64,000 nucleotides of DNA from Streptomyces sp. HUAS YS2 (lineage in GTDB: Bacteria > Actinomycetota > Actinomycetes > Streptomycetales > Streptomycetaceae), in contig NZ_CP137573.1 in NCBI RefSeq assembly GCF_033343995.1, positions 4,311,001-4,375,000 on the forward strand. Reading direction: 5' to 3'. Positions 18,637-26,274 of the stretch are shown piece after piece. The position numbers and the translations under genes are program-made. The notes below the pieces were generated by a model, which saw only the letters and a program-made list of their open reading frames with translations, did not search any database and had not been told where the DNA came from. Every line of letters starts with the position of its first letter. Positions within the stretch are counted from its first letter, which is position 1.

Positions 18637-19332
18637 GTGCGAGCACTGCGGGTTGTGTTGATCGTCGCCGTACTGCTGATCGGGGCACTGGTCGGCGCCG
18701 ACCGGCTCGCGGTCGCGTACGTGGAGTCCGAGGCGGCCGACCGGGTGATGCTCGGGCCGGTCCGGGCGGGCTCGACCGAGGTGGACATCAAGGGCTTCCC
18801 GTTCCTCACCCAGGTCGCCGACCGGCGCTTCGACCAGGTCGACGTCGTCGTCACCGGCATGGAGACCCAGGCCGGCAAGCGGAAGATCCGGATCAGCGAG
18901 CTGTCGGTGGCGCTGCACGACGTCACCGTGGACGGCGACTGGGCCGGCGGGAAGGCGCGCAGCCTGACCGGCACCGCGCTCGTCTCGTACGGGGACCTGA
19001 CCAAGGCCGCGGACAGCAACGTGTCCGTGGCGTACGGCGGCAACGGCAAGGTGAAGGTCACCGGCAGCTTCAAGCTCCCGCTGATCGGCCGGACGGTGAC
19101 GCGGAGCGTCGTGTCCACCGTGACCCTCGTCGACGGGAACACCATCCGGGTGCGCGCCGACGAGGTGCCGGGGGAGGGCATCCCCGGCCTGGAGGACCTG
19201 GTCCGGTCCCGTACGGACTTCGAGCGGAGCATCGGAGACCTGCCGGCGGGGATGAAGCTGGAGCGCATCGAGGCCCGCGCGGACGGCGTGGCGATCGCCG
19301 TGACCGGCACGAATGTGGCGTTGACGGGCTGA
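18637..19332 (+). CDS. DUF2993 (LmeA-like) membrane-anchored protein
   Basis: A 231-residue protein with an N-terminal hydrophobic anchor or signal (VVLIVAVLLIGALVGADRLA) and a DUF2993 domain, seen as the family pattern of beta strands (VDIKGFPFLTQVADRRFDQV, RKIRISELSVALHDVTVDG). DUF2993 includes mycobacterial LmeA, a phospholipid-binding envelope lipoprotein; the role in Streptomyces is not established. The start is a GTG with weak spacing, and a second candidate lies nearby. It stands alone between a terminator and the Cys-leader promoter. Confidence 0.82.
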   Translation: MRALRVVLIVAVLLIGALVGADRLAVAYVESEAADRVMLGPVRAGSTEVDIKGFPFLTQVADRRFDQVDVVVTGMETQAGKRKIRISELSVALHDVTVDGDWAGGKARSLTGTALVSYGDLTKAADSNVSVAYGGNGKVKVTGSFKLPLIGRTVTRSVVSTVTLVDGNTIRVRADEVPGEGIPGLEDLVRSRTDFERSIGDLPAGMKLERIEARADGVAIAVTGTNVALTG

Positions 19333-19480
19333 AACGCCCATGCGGGTCACATGCTGAGACGACGCTGTCCGATCCGCAGATGCGGAACCGGGACAGCGGG
19401 CCCCGAGTCGGGCGGCGGGCCGCGCCGGGGGGATCGCGTCCCACTTTGTGGACGATCGCGTCTCAAAATACGACACACCG

Positions 19481-19510
19481 GTGACATGGCCGCCTGTCCG
19501 TCCCTACGAT
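19481..19510 (+). promoter_or_regulatory. Predicted vegetative promoter for the leader-rhodanese-DUF1416 operon
   Basis: A GTGACA -35-like hexamer (19481-19486) and TACGAT -10 (19505-19510) are separated by 18 bp. The expected transcription start is about 7 nt downstream, at or next to the A of the leader ATG (19518), implying a leaderless or nearly leaderless mRNA. Confidence 0.55.
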
Positions 19511-19517
19511 CGGTGGC

Positions 19518-19598
19518 ATGAAGCGACAGGCGGATCTCACGAAGCGGCGGGCAGTAGACCTGTGCCGCATCGCCGCCATGCTCTGTCGCTCCGTCTGA
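19518..19598 (+). CDS. 26-residue Cys-containing leader peptide upstream of sulfurtransferase operon
   Basis: A short ORF beginning MKRQADLTKRRAV and ending DLCRIAAMLCRSV then TGA. It carries two Cys codons (TGC, TGT), one close to the end. I recall similar 'LCR'-ending putative leader peptides upstream of sulfur-metabolism genes in many Streptomyces. The next gene is a rhodanese, so the peptide may act as a cysteine-responsive attenuator. It probably starts at the transcription start site, since the -10 element is only 7 bp upstream. The 148 bp after it contain hairpin-forming inverted repeats. Confidence 0.65.
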   Translation: MKRQADLTKRRAVDLCRIAAMLCRSV

Positions 19599-19632
19599 GC
19601 GGGACGTCCGAATCCCGTATTCCTCAGGCTCT

Positions 19633-19692
19633 CCGACCGTCCGGGTCGGGGTCGCCCACCCCGTGTAGCCGTACGCACGCGATGACGCGTAC
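19633..19692 (+). promoter_or_regulatory. Possible attenuator hairpins between Cys leader and rhodanese gene
   Basis: Two small inverted repeats lie between the leader stop and the rhodanese start: CCGACC (19633-19638) with GGTCGG (19644-19649), and GTACGC (19671-19676) with GCGTAC (19687-19692). They could form alternative structures that respond to ribosome stalling on the leader. No U-tract is evident, so a Rho-dependent mechanism is also possible. Confidence 0.35.
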
Positions 19693-19746
19693 CCGCACCA
19701 TCCCCTGCACGACACCCGCCGCACACTGCCCCGGAGGAGAACAAGC

Positions 19747-20586
19747 ATGGCTCGCACCGACGTCCTGGTAGACGCCGACTGGGTCGAGGCCAACCTCGAC
19801 AACCCGCAGGTCGCCGTCGTCGAGGTCGACGAGGACACCTCGGCGTACGAGAAGAACCACATCCGCAACGCCATCCGGATCGACTGGACGAAGGACCTGC
19901 AGGACCCGGTCCGCCGCGACTTCATCGACCAGGAGGGCTTCGAGAAGCTCCTCTCCGCGAAGGGCATCGCGAACGACACCACGGTCGTCCTCTACGGCGG
20001 CAACAACAACTGGTTCGCCTCGTACGCCTACTGGTACTTCAAGCTCTACGGTCACCAGGACGTGAAGCTCCTCGACGGCGGCCGCAAGAAGTGGGAGCTC
20101 GACTCCCGCGACCTCGTCGCCGAGGTGCCGACCCGCCCGGCCACCGAGTACAAGGCCAAGGCACAGGACGCCTCGATCCGCGCCTTCCGCGACGACGTCG
20201 TGGCCGCGATCGGCGCCCAGAACCTGGTCGACGTCCGCTCGCCCGACGAGTTCTCCGGCAAGCTGCTCGCCCCGGCGCACCTCCCGCAGGAGCAGTCGCA
20301 GCGCCCCGGCCACGTGCCGAGCGCCCGCAACATCCCGTGGTCGAAGAACGCCAACGACGACGGCACCTTCAAGTCGGACGACGAGCTCAAGGCCCTCTAC
20401 GAGGACGAGCAGGTCGACCTGGCGAAGGACACCATCGCCTACTGCCGCATCGGTGAGCGTTCGGCCCTGACCTGGTTCGTCCTGCACGAGCTGCTGGGTG
20501 TCGAGAACGTCAAGAACTACGACGGCTCGTGGACCGAGTACGGCTCCCTCGTCGGCGTGCCGATCGAGCTCGGCGCCAACAAGTAA
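19747..20586 (+). CDS. Thiosulfate sulfurtransferase (rhodanese, two-domain)
   Basis: A 279-residue tandem rhodanese. The N-terminal inactive domain (VVEVDEDTSAYEKNHIRNA) is followed by an active C-terminal domain with catalytic Cys233 in the loop YCRIGERSALTW. It transfers sulfane sulfur from thiosulfate or 3-mercaptopyruvate to thiol or cyanide acceptors. It matches the actinobacterial CysA2/SseA type, which sits next to a DUF1416 gene, as here (32-bp gap). A strong GGAGGAG-like site precedes the ATG. Expression is probably controlled by the Cys leader peptide. Confidence 0.92.
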   Translation: MARTDVLVDADWVEANLDNPQVAVVEVDEDTSAYEKNHIRNAIRIDWTKDLQDPVRRDFIDQEGFEKLLSAKGIANDTTVVLYGGNNNWFASYAYWYFKLYGHQDVKLLDGGRKKWELDSRDLVAEVPTRPATEYKAKAQDASIRAFRDDVVAAIGAQNLVDVRSPDEFSGKLLAPAHLPQEQSQRPGHVPSARNIPWSKNANDDGTFKSDDELKALYEDEQVDLAKDTIAYCRIGERSALTWFVLHELLGVENVKNYDGSWTEYGSLVGVPIELGANK

Positions 20587-20618
20587 CCCCTCCCCTCCCC
20601 CAGGACAGGACGAAGAAC

Positions 20619-20909
20619 ATGTGTGGAGCCCAGGTCGGCGGCCCCGACGTCAGCACCCTCAAGCCCGGTGAGACGGCCATCCAGGGCCAGGTGACCAAGG
20701 ACGGCGAGCCCGTCACCGGTTACGTGCGCCTCCTCGACGGCTCGGGCGAGTTCACCGCCGAGGTCCCCACCTCGGCCACCGGCCAGTTCCGCTTCTACGC
20801 GGCCGCCGGCGAGTGGACCCTGCGCGCCCTCATCCCCGGCGCCCAGGCCGACCGCAAGGTCGTCGTCACCGAGACGGGCAGCCTGACGGACGTCGCCATC
20901 GCGGTGTGA
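20619..20909 (+). CDS. DUF1416 domain-containing protein
   Basis: A 96-residue small protein of the DUF1416 family, which in actinobacteria (including the mycobacterial neighbour of the rhodanese CysA/SseC) is always next to a rhodanese. A Cys at position 2 is conserved in my recollection. The rest reads as a transthyretin-like or carboxypeptidase-regulatory beta fold (GQVTKDGEPVTGYVRLLDGS). It may partner the sulfurtransferase; the biochemical role is unknown. Second gene of the operon, followed by a large hairpin. Confidence 0.87.
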   Translation: MCGAQVGGPDVSTLKPGETAIQGQVTKDGEPVTGYVRLLDGSGEFTAEVPTSATGQFRFYAAAGEWTLRALIPGAQADRKVVVTETGSLTDVAIAV

Positions 20910-20915
20910 TTCTCA

Positions 20916-20973
20916 AGGCTTCGAGCGGCTGCGCCGGACTCCGTCCCTCGGAGCCCGGCGCGGCGTGAAGCCT
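20916..20973 (+). repeat. REP-like hairpin element (copy 1), also the likely terminator of the sulfur operon
   Basis: Nested inverted repeats: outer AGGCTTC (20916-20922) with GAAGCCT (20967-20973), and inner GCGCCGGACTCCG (20931-20943) with CGGAGCCCGGCGC (20949-20961, one mismatch). The first 31 bases recur in inverted orientation at 60562-60592 with four central mismatches, including a 19-bp exact core. It is therefore a dispersed intergenic element rather than only a terminator. Confidence 0.65.
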
Positions 20974-21125
20974 CACCTACTGGCCGAAGGGCCGCACTTC
21001 TGGGGGTTGGACGCTTCCTGTGCGGTCCTTCGTGCCGTTTCCGGTCCGATGATTCGGCCGACCGTGTGACCTTCGCGCGCCTGGCTCGTTGACACGTTCG
21101 ACGGGCAGGTGATCGGGGGTGGGGC

Positions 21126-22877
21126 ATGGTCGAGCGTTCCGCATCCGGACTACGGGTGCTCAGTCCTCCGCGCCTGGTTGCCCCCACGGGGGCGCTCACG
21201 GTCCGGACCAGGCTGCGGTTGTCGGACCGCGACGCCTTGGTCCTTCGCGAACTGGCCGAGTACCTGTCCCGACTCGCGTCCCGCGACCTTGCCGAGCGGG
21301 TAGCTCTGGGTACCCGACACAACGCCGCTGATTTCGCGCGGCGCAAGCGCGAGTTGACGGCCCTCACCTCTTCCCGGTGGGCGGGCACGATCACGCGCGG
21401 TTCGAACGACCAGTGGCAGCTGGCCAGGCGAGCGCAGGCGGCTCACCTGAAGAGCCTTGTCGCCGAGATCGAGACGATCGAGCGGCGGCTGGCCGTTCCG
21501 GTCGGTGAGCGTGACGGGTCCACGAGGATCAAGGGCTATCCGACGCGGCGCGTCCGGGCGGCCAAACAGCAGCGCCTCCAGTGCCTTCGGGCGCGAGCCG
21601 CCCGGGTTGGCGTCGATGCGGCGGCGGGGCGGGTGCATGTGGTCCGCGGGGGCAAGGACCTCCTGCGTCATCGCCTGCATCTGGGCCGGTCGGAGCGGTC
21701 GTTGGAGACGTGGCGGGACCGCTGGTGGGAAGCGCGGAACCGGATCGAGGCGGACGGCGAGGCCGGGAAGACCTACGGAAACCAGTCCCTCAGAGTCGAT
21801 CCCGACGGCGTCGTCGTGGTCAAGTTGCCGGCGATGCTCGCGGAGCGTCATCGGGAGCACTGCGACCGCTTCGGCCGCTACACCTTGGACGCGCGTTGCC
21901 GTTTCGCGTACCGCACCGAGGAGTGGCGTGCGCAGGTCGAGGCGCATCGGGCCGTCGGCTACACCGTCCGGTTCGACGGGGGCCGCTGCTATCTGACTGC
22001 GTCGTTCACCCCGGCGGAAGCCGCCCTGCCGGCGGGCAGGGACGACGAGGCGTTGATGACCGCGGCGCTGGCCGGTGGCGTGCTGGGCATCGACCAGAAC
22101 GTGGACCACCTCGCGGTCTGGCGTCTGGACGTGCACGGAAACCCGGTGGGGCGGCCCGACCGCATCGATGTCGACTACGGGGGACGGGCGTCCCACCGTG
22201 ATGCGCAGGTGAGGCACGCCTGCAGCAGGCTGATCCGGGCTGCCAAGGCGTCAGGAGCTACGGCCCTGGTGGTCGAGGACCTCGCATTCGACATCGGTCG
22301 CGAGCGATGTGGTTGGTCGAGGCGGTCAGGGCGGCGCTTTCGGGCGCTGGTGGCTGGTATGCCGTACGCGGACTTCATGTCGCGGCTGGTGGTGATGGCG
22401 CATCGGGCGGGCCTTGCGGTGATCGTGGTGGATCCCGCGTACTCCAGTCGGTGGGGCGCGCAGCACTGGCAGCGGAGTACGACGACGACACGAGTGAAGA
22501 CGTCCCGGCACGAGGCTTCGGCCGTCGTGATCGGGAGGCGCGGCCAGGGGCTGGGCGCGCGGCGTAGGGCAGAGAAGTCCGTATCCCGCAGGCAGACGGA
22601 ATCGGTCGGGCGAGTGCGCTTGGAGGCGCGCCGCCGGACTGGTACGGAGACCCATCGCCCGCCCGCGCACCACACGAGGCCCGTTTCCCTCCGCGCACCG
22701 AGGACCGTCGATCGTCCGGAGGACGGCGCACGGGATGCGCCACGCCGACGGACGCCGACAGCGGTCCAGGCTGCCCAGGACCGTTCGGGGCAGCCCGCCG
22801 ATGCCGTTCCGGCTGTCGGCGGTCAGGGACGGTTGGACGCCATCACCAGGACTATTGGACGCCATCACCAGGACTAG
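21126..22877 (+). CDS. Orphan TnpB-like (IS200/IS605 accessory-type) RuvC-domain protein
   Basis: A 583-residue protein with a TnpB-type RuvC core. Motif I is GVLGIDQNVDHLAVW (D323), motif II ALVVEDLAF (E384), and the motif III position is SRHEASAVVIGRRG (H462), where canonical TnpB has Asp in DxNAA. The zinc-finger Cys pairs normally between motifs II and III are absent, being replaced by VDPAYSSRWGAQHW. The N-terminal half is Arg-rich, as expected for RNA binding. An Arg-rich tail of ~110 residues follows motif III and ends in a 22-bp tandem repeat. No TnpA, no transposon ends and no second IS gene are visible. It may be an immobile or domesticated relative. The start is uncertain (GTG/ATG choices around 21109-21126). 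Confidence 0.72.
   Translation: MVERSASGLRVLSPPRLVAPTGALTVRTRLRLSDRDALVLRELAEYLSRLASRDLAERVALGTRHNAADFARRKRELTALTSSRWAGTITRGSNDQWQLARRAQAAHLKSLVAEIETIERRLAVPVGERDGSTRIKGYPTRRVRAAKQQRLQCLRARAARVGVDAAAGRVHVVRGGKDLLRHRLHLGRSERSLETWRDRWWEARNRIEADGEAGKTYGNQSLRVDPDGVVVVKLPAMLAERHREHCDRFGRYTLDARCRFAYRTEEWRAQVEAHRAVGYTVRFDGGRCYLTASFTPAEAALPAGRDDEALMTAALAGGVLGIDQNVDHLAVWRLDVHGNPVGRPDRIDVDYGGRASHRDAQVRHACSRLIRAAKASGATALVVEDLAFDIGRERCGWSRRSGRRFRALVAGMPYADFMSRLVVMAHRAGLAVIVVDPAYSSRWGAQHWQRSTTTTRVKTSRHEASAVVIGRRGQGLGARRRAEKSVSRRQTESVGRVRLEARRRTGTETHRPPAHHTRPVSLRAPRTVDRPEDGARDAPRRRTPTAVQAAQDRSGQPADAVPAVGGQGRLDAITRTIGRHHQD
22833..22876 (+). repeat. 22-bp tandem duplication at the 3' end of the TnpB-like gene
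   Basis: TTGGACGCCATCACCAGGAC plus TA occurs at 22833-22854 and again, identical and head-to-tail, at 22855-22876. The TAG stop (22875-22877) is in the second copy. Because 22 is not a multiple of 3, the two copies are read in different frames, so the C-terminal residues are a product of the duplication. Confidence 0.9.
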
Positions 22878-22930
22878 AGGCACGGCCCTTCGGTCTGCCC
22901 GGGGGTGGGGGTCGGGCATACGCTGGAGGT

Positions 22931-23200
22931 ATGTACGCACGGCGACGGCGTGTCTACTTCTGGATGATGGGCCTCTGCCTGGTGCTCTTCGTCGGGGCCT
23001 GGGCCGTGGTGCGCCTGTGGTCGATGCCCGTGGCGATCGGGATGTGCGTGGTCGCCATGCTCATTCCGCCGGTCGCCGCGATGGTGGCGAACCGGCGGGG
23101 GCCCGAGGACCGCTGGTGGGACGATCCGTCGGGCGACCCGCAGTCCGACGCGTGGTGGGACGAGCTCGACGGCAAGAAGCGCCGGGATCAGGACCAGTAG
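22931..23200 (+). CDS. DUF3099 membrane protein
   Basis: An 89-residue protein with two transmembrane helices (WMMGLCLVLFVGAWAVVRLW and IGMCVVAMLIPPVAAMVANR) and a Trp/Asp-rich C-terminal tail (WWDDPSGDPQSDAWWDELDG). It matches the DUF3099 family, which in streptomycetes lies near the DUF1416/rhodanese pair. Here the TnpB-like gene separates them. Function unknown. Confidence 0.85.
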   Translation: MYARRRRVYFWMMGLCLVLFVGAWAVVRLWSMPVAIGMCVVAMLIPPVAAMVANRRGPEDRWWDDPSGDPQSDAWWDELDGKKRRDQDQ

Positions 23201-23221
23201 CCCTCCGGGTGCGGGAGGGGC

Positions 23222-23815
23222 CTAGAGCACCGCCTCGTCGCCGGCCGGGAACGGCCCGCCGTGGCCGGGGACGATCACGTCGGACGACTTCAGGACCCGC
23301 AGGCGCGAGGTGCGGAGCTGGTCGCGGTCGGGGGCCACCGGGTCCTCGGCCGGGCCGTCCGGGCGCCACCAGAGATCGCCGACGAAGGCGACGACGCCCT
23401 CGGCCGTGCCGGCGAGGAGGGTGATGTCCTCGGGGCTGTGGCCCGGCGTGCGGATCAGCCGCAGGGACGGAGTCAGTTCATGGCCCTCGGCGTCCCGGTC
23501 GGTCCACTGGTCGTTCAGGTACTCGGCCTTGTGGTCGTGGACGCGCGCCCGGCCGAACAGGCCGACGTTCATGGTGTTGTCGGGGTGGTGGTGGCTGAGC
23601 ACGACATCGGTGATGTCGTCCGGCCCCAGGCCCAGTTCGGCCAGCGGGCCGAGGATCCGGTCGCGGCTCGCCACCATGCCGGGGTCGACGATCACATGGC
23701 GGTCCCCGTCGGTCACGTACGAGACGGTGGCGGCGACGCCCGGGCCCGTGGAGAGGGTGTAACCGGTGGTCAGGACGGTGAAGGTGGCGGTGTTTCCGCG
23801 CGGCTGGTCGGTCAT
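23222..23815 (-). CDS. Metallo-beta-lactamase fold hydrolase (MBLAC1-like)
   Basis: A 197-residue MBL-fold protein. Metal-ligand motifs are LSHHHPDN (HxHxD type), a single His in RTPGHSPED, and GDLWW and VPGHGGPF in the C-terminal part. The overall pattern resembles MBLAC1-like or glyoxalase-II-like hydrolases. I chose the ATG at 23815 (MTDQPRGNTATFTVLTTGYT) because upstream in-frame sequence is antisense to the AraC-type gene. It is divergent from that regulator (114-bp gap), so the two may be linked in regulation. Substrate unknown. Confidence 0.85.
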   Translation of the reverse strand: MTDQPRGNTATFTVLTTGYTLSTGPGVAATVSYVTDGDRHVIVDPGMVASRDRILGPLAELGLGPDDITDVVLSHHHPDNTMNVGLFGRARVHDHKAEYLNDQWTDRDAEGHELTPSLRLIRTPGHSPEDITLLAGTAEGVVAFVGDLWWRPDGPAEDPVAPDRDQLRTSRLRVLKSSDVIVPGHGGPFPAGDEAVL

Positions 23816-23929
23816 GTCCTCAGCTTCGCCCGGCGGAGGAGCGCCGACGAGTGGCCGCACTGCCACCCATCGCGGGTTTTGTGCCATACCCTCCGCGCGC
23901 CGGGCCCGGCGCGTGCCACACTCCCCCGC

Positions 23930-24913
23930 ATGCCGCCGTTCCTCGACGTAGCCGCCTACGCCCCGCCCCGCGTCGGCATGCTTGCCGTAGGGCTCGTCTC
24001 GGAGGTCTTCGCCGCCCCGCCGGCGGGGCTCCCGCGCTTCGACTTCGCGCTCTGCGCGGACCGGCCGGGGCAGGTCCCCACCGACCTCGGCGTGCCGCTC
24101 GCCGTCACCCACGGGCTCGACCGGATCGCCTCCGCCGATCTCGTACTCGTCCTCCCCTGGGCCGACTTCCGTACTCCGCCGCCCGCCCCGGTGCTCGATG
24201 CGCTCCGCGCCGCCCACGCGCGCGGGGCGGTCGTCGGGTCGCACTGCGTCGGCTCGTTCGCGCTCGCCGCGGCCGGTCTGCTCGACGGGCTGCGGGCCAC
24301 CACGCACTGGCGGTTCGCCGATCTGCTCGCGCAGCGCCACCCGTCGGTCACCGTCGAGCGGGACGCCCTGTACGTCGACGAGGGCCGGATCCTCACGGGC
24401 GCGGGCGCCTCCGCGGGATTCGACCTCTGTCTGCATCTCCTGCGCCGCGAGTACGGCGCGGCGGCCGCGAACGCGGTCGCCCGTGACCTCGTCCTGCCGC
24501 CGCACCGCGACGGCGGACAGGCGCAGTTCGTCACCGCCCCGGTGCCCGAGGACTGCGAGGACGAACGACTGGGCGCCGTCCTCGCCTGGGCCCGCGAGAA
24601 CCTCCACGAACCGCTGCCGGTGGCCGAACTGGCTCGCCGGGCCCTGATGAGTCGCCGCTCCTTCGCCCGCCGGTTCACCGCCGCGACCGGGACCACTCCG
24701 CACGCCTGGGTCCTCGGCCAGCGGCTCGGCCGGGCGGAGGAGCTTCTGGAGACGACGGACCTCCGGGTCGAGGAGATCGCCCGTCTCGTCGGGTACGGCA
24801 GCGCGGCGGTCCTGCGCGAACAGTTCGTGCGCCGCCGCGGGGTGCCGCCCCGCACCTACCGCCGGACGTTCACCAGGACGGACGAGGTCGCGGCGGAGGC
24901 CCGACGGGACTAG
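23930..24913 (+). CDS. GlxA-family transcriptional regulator (DJ-1/PfpI plus AraC HTH)
   Basis: A 327-residue two-domain regulator. The N-terminal half is a DJ-1/PfpI amidotransferase-like domain with a Cys nucleophile-elbow region (VVGSHCVGSFALAAAGLLDG). The C-terminal half is an AraC double helix-turn-helix (PVAELARRALMSRRSFARRF and VEEIARLVGYGSAAVLREQF, then GVPPRTYRRTF). It is divergently oriented to the MBL hydrolase, its best candidate target. The 3' end runs into a short tandem repeat that starts in its last codons. Confidence 0.9.
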   Translation: MPPFLDVAAYAPPRVGMLAVGLVSEVFAAPPAGLPRFDFALCADRPGQVPTDLGVPLAVTHGLDRIASADLVLVLPWADFRTPPPAPVLDALRAAHARGAVVGSHCVGSFALAAAGLLDGLRATTHWRFADLLAQRHPSVTVERDALYVDEGRILTGAGASAGFDLCLHLLRREYGAAAANAVARDLVLPPHRDGGQAQFVTAPVPEDCEDERLGAVLAWARENLHEPLPVAELARRALMSRRSFARRFTAATGTTPHAWVLGQRLGRAEELLETTDLRVEEIARLVGYGSAAVLREQFVRRRGVPPRTYRRTFTRTDEVAAEARRD

Positions 24914-24972
24914 CGGAGCCGAACGCGGGACCAGCGGAGCCCGACGGGACCAGCGGAGCCCGACGGGACTAG
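24900..24972. repeat. Four ~19-bp tandem repeats between convergent genes
   Basis: Units of the form CCCGACGGGACTAGCGGAG occur at 24900-24918, 24919-24939 (diverged), 24940-24958 and 24959-24972 (partial). The first unit contains the AraC-type stop codon and the last contains the DsrE-gene stop, so the array fills the whole gap between convergent genes. Confidence 0.85.
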
Positions 24973-25331
24973 TAGACGAGGGCCTGGGTCTCGTCGGCCA
25001 TGGCCTCCTGGACGAAGACCTGGGCGCCGGCGATGCGGACGCCGTCCAGGATGTCCTTCTCGGTGAGTTCGCGGCGGGCCGCGCACTGGGTGCAGAGGGT
25101 GATCCGGCCGCCCGCCAGGATCGAGTCGATCAGGTCCGGCAGCGGGGCGGCGTGCGGGAGTTCGAACTCGGCCGCCTTGCCCGGGACCGCGAACCACGAC
25201 GATTCGCCGGTCAGCCAGAGCGAGACCTCGACCCCACTGGCCACGGCCACGGCGGCCACGGTGAAGGCCTGGGAGCAGCGTTCGGGGGCGTCGGCCCCGG
25301 CGGTCACCTTGATCACGAGCTTCTTCGCCAT
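24969..25331 (-). CDS. DsrE-family protein
   Basis: A 120-residue small protein with the DsrE/F fold pattern (KLVIKVTAGADAPERCSQAF at the start, VSLWLTGESSWFAV). A Cys pair (LCTQCAARRE) lies where DsrE-type sulfur carriers have their reactive Cys, so a persulfide-carrier or thiol role is possible but not shown. I chose the ATG at 25331 (MAKKLVIKV). Residues upstream in frame are not DsrE-like. Confidence 0.82.
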   Translation of the reverse strand: MAKKLVIKVTAGADAPERCSQAFTVAAVAVASGVEVSLWLTGESSWFAVPGKAAEFELPHAAPLPDLIDSILAGGRITLCTQCAARRELTEKDILDGVRIAGAQVFVQEAMADETQALVY

Positions 25332-25437
25332 ATGCCGAACTGTAATGCTCGGCGGGGCAACCCCCGGTGCCTCTACGTTGTCAGCCTTGTGCGCGGGTAA
25401 CGGAATCCGCGCTTCAGGTCTCGTGGGGGGACCCCTT

Positions 25438-26274
25438 TTGGACACCGAAGAAACGCCGGAAAAAGCTCAAGACTCGCAAGTCACACCAGACACACTGGCC
25501 ACTTCAGACGCACCGGCCATGCCTGCCGAGCCTGCGGCGCCCGCCTCGCCGGCCGCACGGAAGCGGGGGCGCACCGCGCTGCTCATCGCCGTCGCGGCCG
25601 TGCTCGGCATCGTCGGCGGCACGGCCGTCGGGTACGGCATCCAGGCCGACCGCGAGCCCACCGCGCTGCCCGCGCTGAACCAGCCCGACCTCGCGTACCC
25701 GAAGCCGCTCCCGAAGGGGAAGCAGCCGGTGCCGCTGAGCTCTGCCGAGGACAGGAGCGTCCGGACCAACGGCGACCTGCGCAAGCTGCTGCTGCCGAAG
25801 CCGGCGGGCGCTAAGGCGCCGGAGTTCACGCTCGGGGACGGCTGGGTGTCGCTGCCCCAGTACGCCGCGGAGTTCAACAGCCCGTCGTTCGAGCTCGAGT
25901 ACCAGCTCGACAACAAGGTCCGCCGGATCGCCAGCACCTCCTGGCGCACCGGCGAGCACCGGATCACCGAGATCCGTCTCGTGCAGTACCGCCCGAGCGA
26001 CGTGATGGGCGCGCGCGACCACGCGGCGGACCAGATGGAGTACATGCCGAACACGAAGTACGCCGGCAACAGCGGTGATGCGATGGCCGGTTCGGCCAAC
26101 GGGCACTACTACGTCTTCCCGGTCCGGCGGAAGGCCGGCTACCTGGACTTCTACGAGGCCAGGGCCTACTTCCACCGCGGCGACATCATGGCCGAGGTCT
26201 TCGTCTTCGACACGAAGAAGATCTCGAAGAACGACATCAAGTCGGTGGCCGAGAGGCAGTTGGGGCGCCTGTGA
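25438..26274 (+). CDS. Membrane-anchored protein, paralogue 1 of 3
   Basis: About 278 residues of unknown function. It has an acidic cytoplasmic tail (~45 residues), one TM helix (TALLIAVAAVLGIVGGTAVGYG), then an extracytoplasmic domain with DLRKLLLPKPAGAKAPE, a motif shared by the next two genes. The best start is TTG at 25438 behind GGGGGGAC; a GTG at 25423 is an alternative. The stop overlaps the next gene's GTG start. The three genes are joined by 4-bp overlaps, which implies stoichiometric products or a complex. Confidence 0.75.
   Translation: MDTEETPEKAQDSQVTPDTLATSDAPAMPAEPAAPASPAARKRGRTALLIAVAAVLGIVGGTAVGYGIQADREPTALPALNQPDLAYPKPLPKGKQPVPLSSAEDRSVRTNGDLRKLLLPKPAGAKAPEFTLGDGWVSLPQYAAEFNSPSFELEYQLDNKVRRIASTSWRTGEHRITEIRLVQYRPSDVMGARDHAADQMEYMPNTKYAGNSGDAMAGSANGHYYVFPVRRKAGYLDFYEARAYFHRGDIMAEVFVFDTKKISKNDIKSVAERQLGRL

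Noticed and set aside
16141..19476. 3.3-kb minus-strand open frame across the hydrolase to DUF2993 genes
   Set aside because: It runs antisense to four supported genes and a terminator, with Arg/Gly-rich composition and no motif.
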